This document shows, one piece after another, positions 26,082-34,420 of a stretch of DNA of 59,682 nucleotides. A program made the position numbers and the translations under genes. The stretch comes from an uncultured Brevibacillus sp. (lineage in GTDB: Bacteria; Bacillota; Bacilli; Brevibacillales; Brevibacillaceae). The notes beneath the pieces were generated by a model. It had not been told where the DNA came from, ran no database searches, and was given only the letters and a program-made list of their open reading frames with translations. The DNA lies in assembly GCF_947502445.1 (NCBI RefSeq), contig NZ_CANMZW010000038.1:1-59682 (forward strand), given 5' to 3'. Position 1 is the first letter of the stretch, and every line of letters starts with the position of its first letter.

Positions 26082-26114
26082 GGAGATCATCCTTTCTTTC
26101 GGTACTGTTCGTAA

Positions 26115-27371
26115 TTAGGTTGCCCCTTCTTTTTTGCCAGCTCGCACATTTGACTGAGTTTGGGAGGGGATCGACTTTTTATGACGGGCGATCGCGTAGA
26201 GGGCAAACAAGCCGAGGATCACGGCCAAAAATAGCGTGATGACGCCGTAGGCAATCCAGGGATAGTGACTGCCGACGCCGCCCAGCCTCTCTACCATCGC
26301 TCCCCCTACACTTGTGCCGAGGGCAGTACCGATTCCCGATACAAAGTTGGAGAAGCCAAAGTAAGCACCCAGCCATTCTTCCTTGGCAAAATGCGTCACC
26401 AGACTGTCCTGAACCGGCATGAACAGCATTTCACCCAAAATAAACAAAATAGCTGCACCGCTGAGCGTGATAAAATGCTCAGCCCAGCCCATTGCAGATA
26501 GGCCAATACCGAGCAGTGTCGTGCCGATCGCCAGTGAAATATAAGGATTGATGCGTTGCAATACAAAACGCGAGACAAAGCCTTGCAGGACGACGACGCT
26601 GATGGAGTTAATCGTCCAGATCAGCCCGATTAGTGTAGCAGAACGGAGGACGTAATCCCCACGAAGTGGCAAGATCAAAGCAAATTGGGCATAAAGTGCC
26701 CAAATGAGCAAGGTGATGCCTGAAAACAGCAAGAAGCTGCGGTGGGTCAAAATATTTTTGTACTCAGACAGTGGTGTTCGCTGACAATCGGGTCCTACAC
26801 AGCGATCATCGGGCAAACTAAACCAGGTGATCGCTGCCAGCAAGCCAAAGACGAGAGCGGCAATCAAAAACGGCTGTTGTCCCCAAGCGGTCAGCAACGA
26901 AATAACCAAGCCTGCCACGATGATCCCCGAGTGCGCGAGAATGCCTCGCCAGGAAAAGGCGGCTGTTCGCTGTGTGGATTCCACTTCGTCAGCAATCATC
27001 GCTTTGATAGTTGGTGCAAGCAGGCCAAGACCCAGGCCGTTAACAGATGAAAACAACAGGAACAGACCGAATGAATGACTGAAATGGTAGCCAAGCATGG
27101 CACTGCCTTGAAGCGTGGAGCCGAGTACAATGATGGCGCGCCTGCCTAATCGATCGGAAAGTGGACCGCCGAGTAGACTTCCGATTTGATAAGCAATACT
27201 GCCAGCTCCGAGCACAAAGCCTAATTGAGAGAGGTGGAGGGAACGGACCTTTTGCAAAAAAACAGGGAAGACAGGAATGACCAGATACGAGGCCAGATGC
27301 ATGAAAAATACAATCATCAACAAAAGCATATACGGTTTGTTTCGCCAGAGGGAATGAGCGTGAGCTTCCAT
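26115..27371 (-). CDS. MFS transporter, probable drug-type exporter
   Basis: A 418-residue major facilitator protein with about 12 membrane helices. The loop 2-3 signature GGPLSDRLGRRAI (about residues 65-77) marks the proton-coupled MFS fold, and similar drug:H+ antiporters have this length. ATG 27371 has AAGGAG six to seven bases upstream; the open frame to 27488 lacks a site and runs into the next gene's terminator region. The substrate cannot be predicted from sequence. No regulator gene is adjacent. Confidence 0.87.
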   Translation of the reverse strand: MEAHAHSLWRNKPYMLLLMIVFFMHLASYLVIPVFPVFLQKVRSLHLSQLGFVLGAGSIAYQIGSLLGGPLSDRLGRRAIIVLGSTLQGSAMLGYHFSHSFGLFLLFSSVNGLGLGLLAPTIKAMIADEVESTQRTAAFSWRGILAHSGIIVAGLVISLLTAWGQQPFLIAALVFGLLAAITWFSLPDDRCVGPDCQRTPLSEYKNILTHRSFLLFSGITLLIWALYAQFALILPLRGDYVLRSATLIGLIWTINSISVVVLQGFVSRFVLQRINPYISLAIGTTLLGIGLSAMGWAEHFITLSGAAILFILGEMLFMPVQDSLVTHFAKEEWLGAYFGFSNFVSGIGTALGTSVGGAMVERLGGVGSHYPWIAYGVITLFLAVILGLFALYAIARHKKSIPSQTQSNVRAGKKEGAT

Positions 27372-27465
27372 AATCGACTCCTTCCAAAAACGTTCTGTGA
27401 GCATCGAGCGTTTCCTAAAGTAGTATGAGGTGAAGGGGATAGGCTCTATGCAGAAAATGCAAATG

Positions 27466-27509
27466 AACAAAAAAATCCCTTCAACCATAATGAATCAGCG
27501 GAAGGGATG
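27466..27509 (-). terminator. Terminator of the gltS operon
   Basis: Minus strand ATCCCTTC and GAAGGGAT arms followed by a seven-T run. It lies about 20 bases past the gltS stop. Confidence 0.85.
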
Positions 27510-27530
27510 AGGCTTTTTCATTTTTTCATT

Positions 27531-28718
27531 TTACTTAAACAGGTTAATCGTAGTAATAATGATTGGCATTGCGAACACATCAATCAAAAAGGCTCCTACG
27601 ATCGGAACAACCAGATACGCTTTACGAGATGGACCAAAACGTTCTGTTACCGCAGCCATATTTGCCATCGCATTTGGGGTTGCACCGAGACCGTGTCCGG
27701 TAAAGCCGGCTACCATCACCGCAGCATCGTAGTTTTTGCCAAGCAAACGGAACAAAACGAAAGCGCCAAACAACACGATAAAGATCACTTGGACGAAGAC
27801 GATAACGAGCATAGGCAGCGCCAGGTCTGCTACTTCCCAAAGCTTGATGCTCATGAGCGCCATGGACAGGAAGATTCCAAGCGTCACGTCACTGATCAGG
27901 TTAATACTCTTCATATCGATTGCATTTGGATTGACTTTGTCAACGATATTGCGGGCGATCACTGCAACAAACATGGCTCCAACATAGCCTGGAAGGACAA
28001 AGCCTGTTGCGTCCGAGAAGAGACCTCCCAGATAGGTACCGAGTGCCATACAGAAAGTGATGAGGAGGACTTGGGTGAAGAATGTATTGCTTGTAATCGG
28101 TTGCACATTTTCCTCAACGTTTTGTACCACTTCTTCTGTTTCAGTGGGCTTCAGATCGTATTTGGAAATCAAATATTTCACAGTCGGTCCACCAACCAAG
28201 CCACCTGCGACAAGACCAAAGGTAGCTGCCGCGATTCCAACGGACAGTGCTGATTGAATTCCCATATCTTCAAGCGTTTGTCCAAAGGCACCTGCTGCTC
28301 CGTGACCACCTTCCATGGAAACCGCACCTGCCATCATTCCAATCAACGGATGGATATTGAACAGGGAGGCCATGGAGACACCAATCACGTTTTGAGCCAA
28401 AGCCAAAAATCCACAGGCGATCCAGTAAATAACGAGGAGCTTGCCGCCCAGTTTAATCAGCTTGAAGCTAGCACCAAGGCCGACCGTAGTGAAGAAGGTG
28501 AGCATGAATAAGCTTTGCAGCGACGTATCGAGTGTAATTTCCACAAGACCGGTCGACTTTAGGATCGTAGCAATGATAGCAAACAACAGACCTCCAACGA
28601 CTGGTGCTGGGATACAAAACTTTTGCAGAAATCCTGCTTTCCGGACAATCACAGTTCCCAAAACTAACAAGGCAACGGCAAGAAAGATGGTAGTAACTTG
28701 ATTAAGTGCTAGTGTCAT
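27531..28718 (-). CDS. gltS: Sodium/glutamate symporter GltS
   Basis: GltS takes up glutamate with Na+. The 395-residue integral membrane protein has about ten helices and two internally related halves with the family's glycine-rich re-entrant loops: GGHGAAGAFG (about residues 136-145) and GFTGHGLGATPNAMANM (about 338-354). The start overlaps the upstream formimidoylglutamase-like gene by 17 bases, so the two are one transcript and translation is probably coupled. Glutamate import next to an enzyme that yields glutamate suggests a shared nitrogen-source function. Confidence 0.94.
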   Translation of the reverse strand: MTLALNQVTTIFLAVALLVLGTVIVRKAGFLQKFCIPAPVVGGLLFAIIATILKSTGLVEITLDTSLQSLFMLTFFTTVGLGASFKLIKLGGKLLVIYWIACGFLALAQNVIGVSMASLFNIHPLIGMMAGAVSMEGGHGAAGAFGQTLEDMGIQSALSVGIAAATFGLVAGGLVGGPTVKYLISKYDLKPTETEEVVQNVEENVQPITSNTFFTQVLLITFCMALGTYLGGLFSDATGFVLPGYVGAMFVAVIARNIVDKVNPNAIDMKSINLISDVTLGIFLSMALMSIKLWEVADLALPMLVIVFVQVIFIVLFGAFVLFRLLGKNYDAAVMVAGFTGHGLGATPNAMANMAAVTERFGPSRKAYLVVPIVGAFLIDVFAMPIIITTINLFK

Positions 28719-29688
28719 CGCTGTATCCTCCTAAAAATCCCGTGATGGCTTCATTCGTCAAGTAAGCACCTAACTTTACGGTTCTTCCGTTTTCGTCTAA
28801 AGCTGGATTAACTTCACAGATGTCAAAAGAAAGCGTTTTCTTATGAGTGGCAACAGTGCGGATTAGGCTTCGAACTGTCATCGGGCTTAATCCAAAAGGG
28901 GATGGAGCACTGACTCCAGGTGCAAACGCAGCATTTAACACGTCCGTACAAAGCGTCAGCATGACGTAATCATGTTTTTCCATGAATTCGTTCAATTCAG
29001 AAGTGAGTTCAGCCATTCGAGCGTCATTCATGTCTTCTTCGTACACATAACGGGCACCGAGCTCGTCCGCTTTATCAAACAGCTCCTGGGTGTTGCCAAA
29101 ACGCTGAATGCCAAGTACAAAATAGTGGCTGCTCTCATCTTGTTCTAGTATTTGCCTGAACATCGTGCCTGATGAAGGCTGATTTTCATAGGAACGCAAA
29201 TCGAAGTGAGCGTCAATATTAATAATGCCGAGAGTCGCGTCTTTTCCGATATGCTTGCGTACCCCTAAATAATGTCCGTACAGAGTCTCATGTCCGCCGC
29301 CTAAAATAATCGGAGTCAGCGAATTTGCGAAGAGAGTAGAGACAGCTTGTCCCAATTCTACTTGGGCTTCTTCGAGTGCCTCGTCAGGGCAGCTTACATT
29401 TCCAACATCGAGTAACCGTTTTCCAGCAGCCTGCTTCCAGGGAAGGCTTGCAAGCGCTTGCCGAATTGCGTTTGGAGCTTTGGCTGCACCTAATCTGCCT
29501 TGATTTCGCCGGACACCTTCTTCGCACTCAAACCCGATGATGGCACAGGCAGGGGGGAGTATCGTTTCTACGTTTTCCAAGTCCATGACTTCTACGATTT
29601 GATGATAGCGAAAGCTGCTTCTTCTTTCTGTATGATCAGTCCGGCCGGTCCATATATCAGCTGATACATTTGTAGGCAATTTTTTCAC
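28702..29688 (-). CDS. hutG: Arginase-superfamily protein, formimidoylglutamase-like
   Basis: The arginase/agmatinase/HutG family hydrolyses guanidino- or formimino-type groups with two Mn2+. HutG yields glutamate and formamide in histidine breakdown. The 328-residue protein shows the N-terminal formimidoylglutamase-type segment DIWTGRTD...RYHQIV and ligands His133 (GGGHE), Asp159/His161/Asp163 (NIDAHFD). The last motif reads LCTDVLNAAFAPG: Cys247 stands where the first Asp of the DxD pair is expected, Asp249 is kept. Start is GTG 29688; TTG 29679 is an alternative, with GAAAGGGTGA as its site. Other hut genes are absent here, so the HutG assignment is provisional. Confidence 0.72.
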   Translation of the reverse strand: MKKLPTNVSADIWTGRTDHTERRSSFRYHQIVEVMDLENVETILPPACAIIGFECEEGVRRNQGRLGAAKAPNAIRQALASLPWKQAAGKRLLDVGNVSCPDEALEEAQVELGQAVSTLFANSLTPIILGGGHETLYGHYLGVRKHIGKDATLGIINIDAHFDLRSYENQPSSGTMFRQILEQDESSHYFVLGIQRFGNTQELFDKADELGARYVYEEDMNDARMAELTSELNEFMEKHDYVMLTLCTDVLNAAFAPGVSAPSPFGLSPMTVRSLIRTVATHKKTLSFDICEVNPALDENGRTVKLGAYLTNEAITGFLGGYSDDTST

Positions 29689-29810
29689 CCTTTCTAAAAT
29701 TTTTAAAGTAGGATTTGTTTTCTGATTATATAATGGTGAACTTATTATTTCTAATATATAATTTAAATAAATTAATAGCTTCGTGCTATAAATCGGAGGT
29801 AAACACGTAC

Positions 29811-30701
29811 GTGGATATTAAACAACTGCAATATTTTGTGACGGTTTGCGATCAATTGAACTACTCCAAAGCCGCGCAAAAGCTGCATATTTCACAGCCT
29901 TCTTTGAGCAATGCAATCAAAAATTTGGAGCTGGAGGTCGGTTCGCCTCTGCTAGAAAGAAACACGAGAAAAATTGAATTGACGGACGCTGGAAAAATTT
30001 TATACGAGAAATCACTCTTGGTTCTGTCGAATATGAACGTGCTCAAAAAGGAGATGGAGGAGGTAAAGCTGACTGGCAGCGGGGAGTTGTCTGTTGGCAT
30101 TATTGAGTCCGTGAAGTACTGGATTCCACAGGTAATTCGCAAGTATCAGGGACATTTTCCAGCCATGAACATCAAGCTGATCGAGGTGCTGAGCGGAAAG
30201 GCAGTCAAGGAATCATTGCGCAAATACCACACGCATCTACAGGTGACCAATCAGTACATTCACGAGGAAGATATCGAAACTCTCCCTTTGTATCATGAGC
30301 GATTGGTACTCGTGCTACACAAGGATCATCGGCTTGCAGCAAGCGAATCCATTACGATAAAAGAGCTGGAAAACGAGCCGTTTATTATTAGTACAGAAGG
30401 CTTTCAGACCAGGGAGGATATTTTACATGCGTTCGGGCTTGAGCACGCAACCCCAACCATTAAATTTGAAATTGAGCGGTTTGAAACAGCCTTGACACTA
30501 GTGAGAGAAAATTTAGGCATGACGATCATCCCCGAAAATTATTTAGGAGAGCTGAATGATACGTATCTGGTTCGAAAAACGATCGATTCTGCAGCTTTGG
30601 AGAGAACGGTTTATTTGGCATTTATGAAAAATCGTTACTTGGCACCAGCAGTCCAAACATTTTTGGCAGAGATTCGCCGCCACTTTGCTGCTAGTCAGTG
30701 A
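29811..30701 (+). CDS. LysR-family transcriptional regulator
   Basis: A 296-residue LysR-type regulator: winged helix-turn-helix at about residues 17-38 (NYSKAAQKLHISQPSLSNAI), the conserved LLERNTRKIELTDAG wing, and a two-lobed effector domain. GTG 29811 has GGAGGT (29795-29800) ten bases upstream; the frame is open further up but without a site. The gene is divergent from the hutG-like/gltS pair across 122 AT-rich bases, the classic layout of a LysR protein that controls its neighbours. The likely effector is therefore glutamate or a related degradation product, by inference from context. Confidence 0.9.
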   Translation: MDIKQLQYFVTVCDQLNYSKAAQKLHISQPSLSNAIKNLELEVGSPLLERNTRKIELTDAGKILYEKSLLVLSNMNVLKKEMEEVKLTGSGELSVGIIESVKYWIPQVIRKYQGHFPAMNIKLIEVLSGKAVKESLRKYHTHLQVTNQYIHEEDIETLPLYHERLVLVLHKDHRLAASESITIKELENEPFIISTEGFQTREDILHAFGLEHATPTIKFEIERFETALTLVRENLGMTIIPENYLGELNDTYLVRKTIDSAALERTVYLAFMKNRYLAPAVQTFLAEIRRHFAASQ

Positions 30702-30866
30702 TTGTGATTTGGCTCTAGGTAAGTGGTTAGGTGAACACACAAAATTAGAGCTGAGCAGGCGAGTGTCCAATCCATCTATTGCCCTGTCACATATACCTAT
30801 AGGGAAGGGTACCATGGGCGGTATGCCTCGTGTAGGGCTGGAAGCAGGGTGAAGGGGGGATCAGAC

Positions 30867-30971
30867 ATGAAGGGTTTTGGTTTTTTTAACCAAGATGGCT
30901 TTGAAGTGGTGATCTGGATCGTATTGATCATCTTTCTCCTCTCCATATTCTTTGACGAAGGGATGGATTAA
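30867..30971 (+). CDS. YjcZ-like small membrane peptide
   Basis: A 34-residue frame with AGGGGGG seven bases upstream reads MKGFGFFNQDGFEVV, then a hydrophobic helix and the acidic tail FDEGMD. The short Gly/Phe head plus one helix matches the YjcZ-type sporulation peptides, and the arrangement mirrors the peptide at 33084-33173. The next gene starts two bases after its stop. Production during sporulation is inferred from the family. Confidence 0.6.
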   Translation: MKGFGFFNQDGFEVVIWIVLIIFLLSIFFDEGMD

Positions 30972-30972
30972 G

Positions 30973-31197
30973 ATGAGTGCCTATCGACCTGTCCGCCGCT
31001 TAAATAACTATTACAAGTCTAATGACGGGTTTAAAGCCTGGATCAAGGCAAACGAGCAGTGGTTTAAGGAAAATCCGGAAGTATTCAAGCAAGTATTGCG
31101 AAATCCGAACATGGTCAACTTGTTTATGGATCTCATGGTAATGAATTCTCCCCGGATTCAAAAAAGGCTGCGAAAATTTGGACGGAAAAGCCAGTAA
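30973..31197 (+). CDS. Conserved hypothetical protein, possibly sporulation-related
   Basis: A 74-residue basic, helical protein starting MSAYRPVRRLNNYYKS; no membrane helix or known motif. ATG 30973 lies one base after the preceding stop, with GAAGGGATGG as its site inside the upstream peptide gene, so the two are coupled. A perfect terminator follows. I cannot name a family; the neighbourhood (YjcZ-like peptide, ytrH, ytrI, spo0M) hints at sporulation. Confidence 0.7.
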   Translation: MSAYRPVRRLNNYYKSNDGFKAWIKANEQWFKENPEVFKQVLRNPNMVNLFMDLMVMNSPRIQKRLRKFGRKSQ

Positions 31198-31204
31198 TGT
31201 GCGG

Positions 31205-31237
31205 CGGCATGCGAGGAAAAAAGCATGCCGTTTTTTA
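31205..31237 (+). terminator. Terminator
   Basis: CGGCATGC (31205-31212) pairs perfectly with GCATGCCG (31223-31230), followed by six T residues. Confidence 0.92.
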
Positions 31238-31344
31238 TTGCTGCGGCTTTTCGTCATCTGTCATGGACGTATCCATCATAAATTCGAGACAAGCAGCGTA
31301 GGGATAAAGCATATGTTAGCTAGGTTGAGAGGATGGATTCCAGC

Positions 31345-31656
31345 ATGGCACAGGTCATACTGACGTTCTTTGTTGCTTATGGCATCGTAGTTGGGGGAGC
31401 TCTCTGTGGAGGAATAGGGGCATTTTTAACCCACAAACCACCACTATTGTCCATGGAACTGCTTGCCGATCAGCTAAAAATCTTTGGGATTGTTGGAGCG
31501 CTCGGTGGTTCGTTTGATTCGTTCCTGCAAATTGAGAAAATTTTGCTCGGGAACTTCTCGCCCGTAGTGAAGCAGCTGGCGATGATCGTCGTTGCCTTTA
31601 TGGGTGCACATATTGGGACCATTTGTGTGCAGTGGCTGGTACAGGTGCGATCATGA
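31345..31656 (+). CDS. ytrH: YtrH-family sporulation membrane protein
   Basis: This 103-residue protein with three hydrophobic segments resembles B. subtilis YtrH, a mother-cell protein needed for efficient sporulation. Shared features include a GGIGAFL...PP segment near the N-terminus and GALGGSFDSFLQIE in the middle. An ATG at 31333 is too close to GAGAGG; 31345, which uses GAGAGGATGG, is preferred. The TGA overlaps the ytrI ATG (ATGA), giving coupled translation as expected for a ytrH-ytrI pair. Confidence 0.82.
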   Translation: MAQVILTFFVAYGIVVGGALCGGIGAFLTHKPPLLSMELLADQLKIFGIVGALGGSFDSFLQIEKILLGNFSPVVKQLAMIVVAFMGAHIGTICVQWLVQVRS

Positions 31657-32192
31657 TCGTGGTCGTTTGGAAAAGATATGTGGCTCTGTTGCTCGTCGGT
31701 ATCATGCTGGGTGCAACGACGATTTTGATGCTGTACGGTCGAGAAATGGAAGAGATGATGCTCGTCAAAAAAAGCCTGGAGCTGCAAAATAAAAAACTGT
31801 ATGAAGACATTCAGTCTTTAAAAGAAAATCAACGCGTCTATCGTAAGAAGCAGGAGCTGGTCATTGAGGAAGTACGGGCATCCGTCGTTGCCGGAGAGCA
31901 AAAGCTTCATCCGACGATCGAGGTTCAGGTTGTCGATCGAGTGGAAAAGGATATGGCATCGCTCAAGGGCAAAAAAGTCGAGCAGGTCGCATACGTTCAT
32001 CAGGTTTTGCATGAGATGCTGCGTCGCCGCGAATACGTGCTGTCAGATGGGACGATGGTGGAGGTCCGAATCAAGACGGTCGTCATTAGTCAGACTTTGC
32101 ATGTGTTTGTAACGGCTGAGGTAAAAAAAGAAGATGTATTGAAAAAGGTTGCACGAAACTTTCTTTTTATCGACTCGTATATTTCTACATGA
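31653..32192 (+). CDS. ytrI: YtrI-like sporulation membrane protein
   Basis: A 179-residue protein with one N-terminal membrane helix (about residues 7-24), then a Lys/Glu-rich coiled coil and a small C-terminal domain. Length, topology and position after ytrH agree with YtrI, which with YtrH supports sporulation in B. subtilis. Sequence similarity by eye is limited, so the name leans on synteny. ATG 31653 overlaps the ytrH stop by four bases. Confidence 0.75.
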   Translation: MIVVVWKRYVALLLVGIMLGATTILMLYGREMEEMMLVKKSLELQNKKLYEDIQSLKENQRVYRKKQELVIEEVRASVVAGEQKLHPTIEVQVVDRVEKDMASLKGKKVEQVAYVHQVLHEMLRRREYVLSDGTMVEVRIKTVVISQTLHVFVTAEVKKEDVLKKVARNFLFIDSYIST

Positions 32193-32240
32193 GATTTTAG
32201 AAAGACCCAGATCATTCACATTCGAGGAGAAAGCGAGTAG

Positions 32241-33017
32241 ATGTCGATGTTCAAAAAGCTGTTGGCCAGCATAGGGATTGGATCGTCGCAGGTAGATGCG
32301 CGACTGGAGCAGGAGTCCCTCATTCCTGGAGATGTGGTTAGAGGAGAGGTGCACATCACGGGAGGTGACGTGGCCCAGGAGATCGACGAAATTTATATGT
32401 ATGTAGTGACTCATTATGAGCGTGAAATGAACGATAAAAAGGCGAAGGAAGAGTGCACGCTGGTGAAATATCGGTTAACAGAAAGCATCTCCTTGCAGCC
32501 AAAAGAAAGCAAGGTCCTTCCGTTCGCTTTCCAGCTCCCGTATGAGACTCCACTGACAATGGGACGTCAGCCCGTCTATCTTCGAACCGGATTAGATATA
32601 AAAAATGCGATTGATCCAGGGGATTCTGATTTTATCGAGGTGCGTCCGCATCCTTTGATGGCGAAAGTACTCGATGCCATTCAATCACTTGGGTTTCAGT
32701 TATATAAAGTAGATTGTGAATATAATCGTTATTTAGGCCGGACCTATCCGTTCGTTCAAGAATTCGAATTCCGTCCGACTGGCCCATTCCGTAAACAGCT
32801 GGAAGAGCTGGAAGTCGTGTTTTATTTGCGCGAAGGAGAATTGGAGGTTCTGCTAGAGCTGGATAAAAGAGCGCGCGGCTTCTTCGGTGGATTGGAGGAA
32901 GCGTTTAATTTGGATGAACGCTTTGTTCGTTTCCGCCTATATGACGCGGACCTGAATAAGCCACTTCCCGTTATCGCAGATGCAATCGAACAGCTTATTC
33001 GCAAGCAAATCCGATAA
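32241..33017 (+). CDS. spo0M: Sporulation-control protein Spo0M (arrestin-like)
   Basis: Spo0M is an arrestin-fold protein that affects early sporulation and cell division. The 258-residue protein matches B. subtilis Spo0M in length and pattern: MFKKLLASIGIGSSQVDARL at the start, two beta-sandwich halves, and an acidic FFGGLEEAFNLDERFVRF block toward the end. It follows ytrI by 48 bases with its own GAGGAG site and ends before a strong terminator. Confidence 0.92.
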   Translation: MSMFKKLLASIGIGSSQVDARLEQESLIPGDVVRGEVHITGGDVAQEIDEIYMYVVTHYEREMNDKKAKEECTLVKYRLTESISLQPKESKVLPFAFQLPYETPLTMGRQPVYLRTGLDIKNAIDPGDSDFIEVRPHPLMAKVLDAIQSLGFQLYKVDCEYNRYLGRTYPFVQEFEFRPTGPFRKQLEELEVVFYLREGELEVLLELDKRARGFFGGLEEAFNLDERFVRFRLYDADLNKPLPVIADAIEQLIRKQIR

Positions 33018-33025
33018 TTTAGTAG

Positions 33026-33061
33026 AAAGGCTGCCTGAGAGAAAATACTCGGGCAGCCTTT
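33026..33061. terminator. Terminator between spo0M and a convergent mini-gene
   Basis: AAAGGCTGCC and GGCAGCCTTT arms, with an inner GAG/CTC pairing and a short pyrimidine tail. It can serve both converging genes. Confidence 0.8.
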
Positions 33062-33083
33062 CCCTATCCTGTCTTACTAGATA

Positions 33084-33173
33084 TTAGTCGTCAACACCGA
33101 CAATTGTTAGTAGAACAAATAATACGAGGATTAGAGCAATCCCGTTGAAGCCTCCACCGTTAAACAAACCCAT
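33084..33173 (-). CDS. YjcZ-family small sporulation peptide
   Basis: A 29-residue frame behind GGAGGAGACAAC reads a Gly/Asn-rich head (MGLFNGGGFNG), a hydrophobic helix (IALILVLFVLLTIVG) and an acidic tail. This is the YjcZ/YjcM sporulation-peptide pattern seen in many Bacillales. It is too short for standard gene calling and is convergent with spo0M. Confidence 0.8.
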   Translation of the reverse strand: MGLFNGGGFNGIALILVLFVLLTIVGVDD

Positions 33174-33340
33174 GTTGTCTCCTCCTAACCCGTGACTTTC
33201 GGACATTTCCCTACATGATAGTCGCGGACGGTCCAGTTTGTGTGCAGGCGTCCACCTATTTTACAAGTACAAAAAAGATGTCTGCATGTACTGTTCATGA
33301 GGTGTCTTTCTAATTTTTAGATTTGCATGTATAGGGCTGG

Positions 33341-33355
33341 ATTTTTCTGACAATA
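33341..33355 (+). promoter_or_regulatory. CodY-box-like site upstream of codY
   Basis: ATTTTTCTGACAATA matches the CodY consensus AATTTTCWGAAAATT at 12 of 15 positions. It ends 35 bases before the codY start codon, so it could mediate autoregulation. Confidence 0.5.
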
Positions 33356-33390
33356 CTGTGACCATGAAGAACCCCAAGGAGGAAATTATG

Positions 33391-34167
33391 ATGAATTTGT
33401 TAGAAAAAACAAGAAAAATTAATGTAATGCTGCAAAAAACGATGGGAGGCAGCGGAGTCGGCTATCAGGATCTCGCCAAGCTCTTGTCCGATGTGATTGC
33501 AGCCAACGTGTATATCATCACAGCGGATGGCTCCATTCTTGGAAGTGGCATGAATCAGGAAATTGCCTTGAATGACGAAGGTCGTCCGTCCAGTCAGCTT
33601 CAGGCAGGTGTGCATCAAAAGCTGCTCGAAGTCACGCAAACATTAGCCAACGAGCCAATCAAAAGCGTGTATAGCCTCGTTCCAAAAGAACTCAGCTCCC
33701 TGTTCCCCCAAATGATGACGACGATCGTTCCGATTAATGCGGGAGGTAGCCGTCTCGGAACACTTGTGCTGCTGAGAGCTTACGGTCAATTTGAAACAGA
33801 AGATTTGATCTTGGGCGAAATCGGTGCGACCGTGATTGGAATGAAAATTGTCCGTCAACGCACGGAGCAAATCGAAAACGAAGTACGAGATAAGACCTTT
33901 GCAAAAATTGCGCTGTCCTCGCTGTCGTACAGTGAGCAGATTGCAATCGAAAAAATTATGGAGCAGCTCGATGCTCGCGAAGGCTTGCTAGTGGCGAGTC
34001 AACTCGCTGATCAAGCAGGACTTACTCGCTCAGTAATTGTCAATGCTTTGCGCAAGCTGGCAAGTGCTGGCGTGCTGGAGTCGCGCTCGCTTGGCATGAA
34101 AGGTACATATATCAAAGTACTAAACGAAAAGTTCCCATCTGAGCTGGCAAAATGGAAAACCTCATAA
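33391..34167 (+). CDS. codY: GTP-sensing global regulator CodY
   Basis: CodY senses GTP and branched-chain amino acids and represses nutrient-scavenging and stationary-phase genes. The 258-residue protein has an N-terminal GAF domain (ligand pocket) and a C-terminal winged helix-turn-helix (about residues 200-240: LADQAGLTRSVIVNALRKL) followed by the near-invariant SAGVLESRSLGMKGTYIKVLN. ATG 33391 (MNLLEKTRKI) has AAGGAGG eight bases upstream; ATG 33388 is an alternative. Unlike in B. subtilis, where codY follows clpQ-clpY, the gene stands alone. A second copy may exist elsewhere. Confidence 0.95.
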   Translation: MNLLEKTRKINVMLQKTMGGSGVGYQDLAKLLSDVIAANVYIITADGSILGSGMNQEIALNDEGRPSSQLQAGVHQKLLEVTQTLANEPIKSVYSLVPKELSSLFPQMMTTIVPINAGGSRLGTLVLLRAYGQFETEDLILGEIGATVIGMKIVRQRTEQIENEVRDKTFAKIALSSLSYSEQIAIEKIMEQLDAREGLLVASQLADQAGLTRSVIVNALRKLASAGVLESRSLGMKGTYIKVLNEKFPSELAKWKTS

Positions 34168-34193
34168 ACCAACAAGAATAGCAGCACCGTGGG

Positions 34194-34219
34194 CCCTTCC
34201 TCTAACAGGAAGGGTTTTT
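34194..34219 (+). terminator. codY terminator
   Basis: CCCTTCCT (34194-34201) and AGGAAGGG (34207-34214) form a perfect stem followed by TTTTT. Confidence 0.92.
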
Positions 34220-34378
34220 GGCTTATTAGAAAAAATGGATCAGTATCGTTTTCTTAATTCATCAAGTACTATTTTTCAGTAAAACACGACAGCTACTCGA
34301 TACAGTATCCACACTTGCTTTTTTATATTTTCAAACAAATAAGTTAAGAAAAATTAAAAAACGTTCATGAATTAGCAG

Positions 34379-34407
34379 TTGAACATCGATTCACCAGCCT
34401 ATATAAT
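34379..34407 (+). promoter_or_regulatory. Promoter of the peptide-utilisation operon
   Basis: TTGAAC (34379-34384), a 17-base spacer and a perfect TATAAT (34402-34407). Transcription would start near 34414. The gap 34168-34482 otherwise holds the codY terminator, a weak CodY-like box at 34271-34285 (11 of 15) and the inverted repeat at 34421-34452. Confidence 0.75.
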
Positions 34408-34420
34408 GTCCACAAAGGTG

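Noticed and set aside
27507..28253. Plus-strand open frame of 248 codons opposite gltS
   Set aside because: It is a His/Asn/Cys-rich shadow of the glutamate symporter frame, with no known motif.
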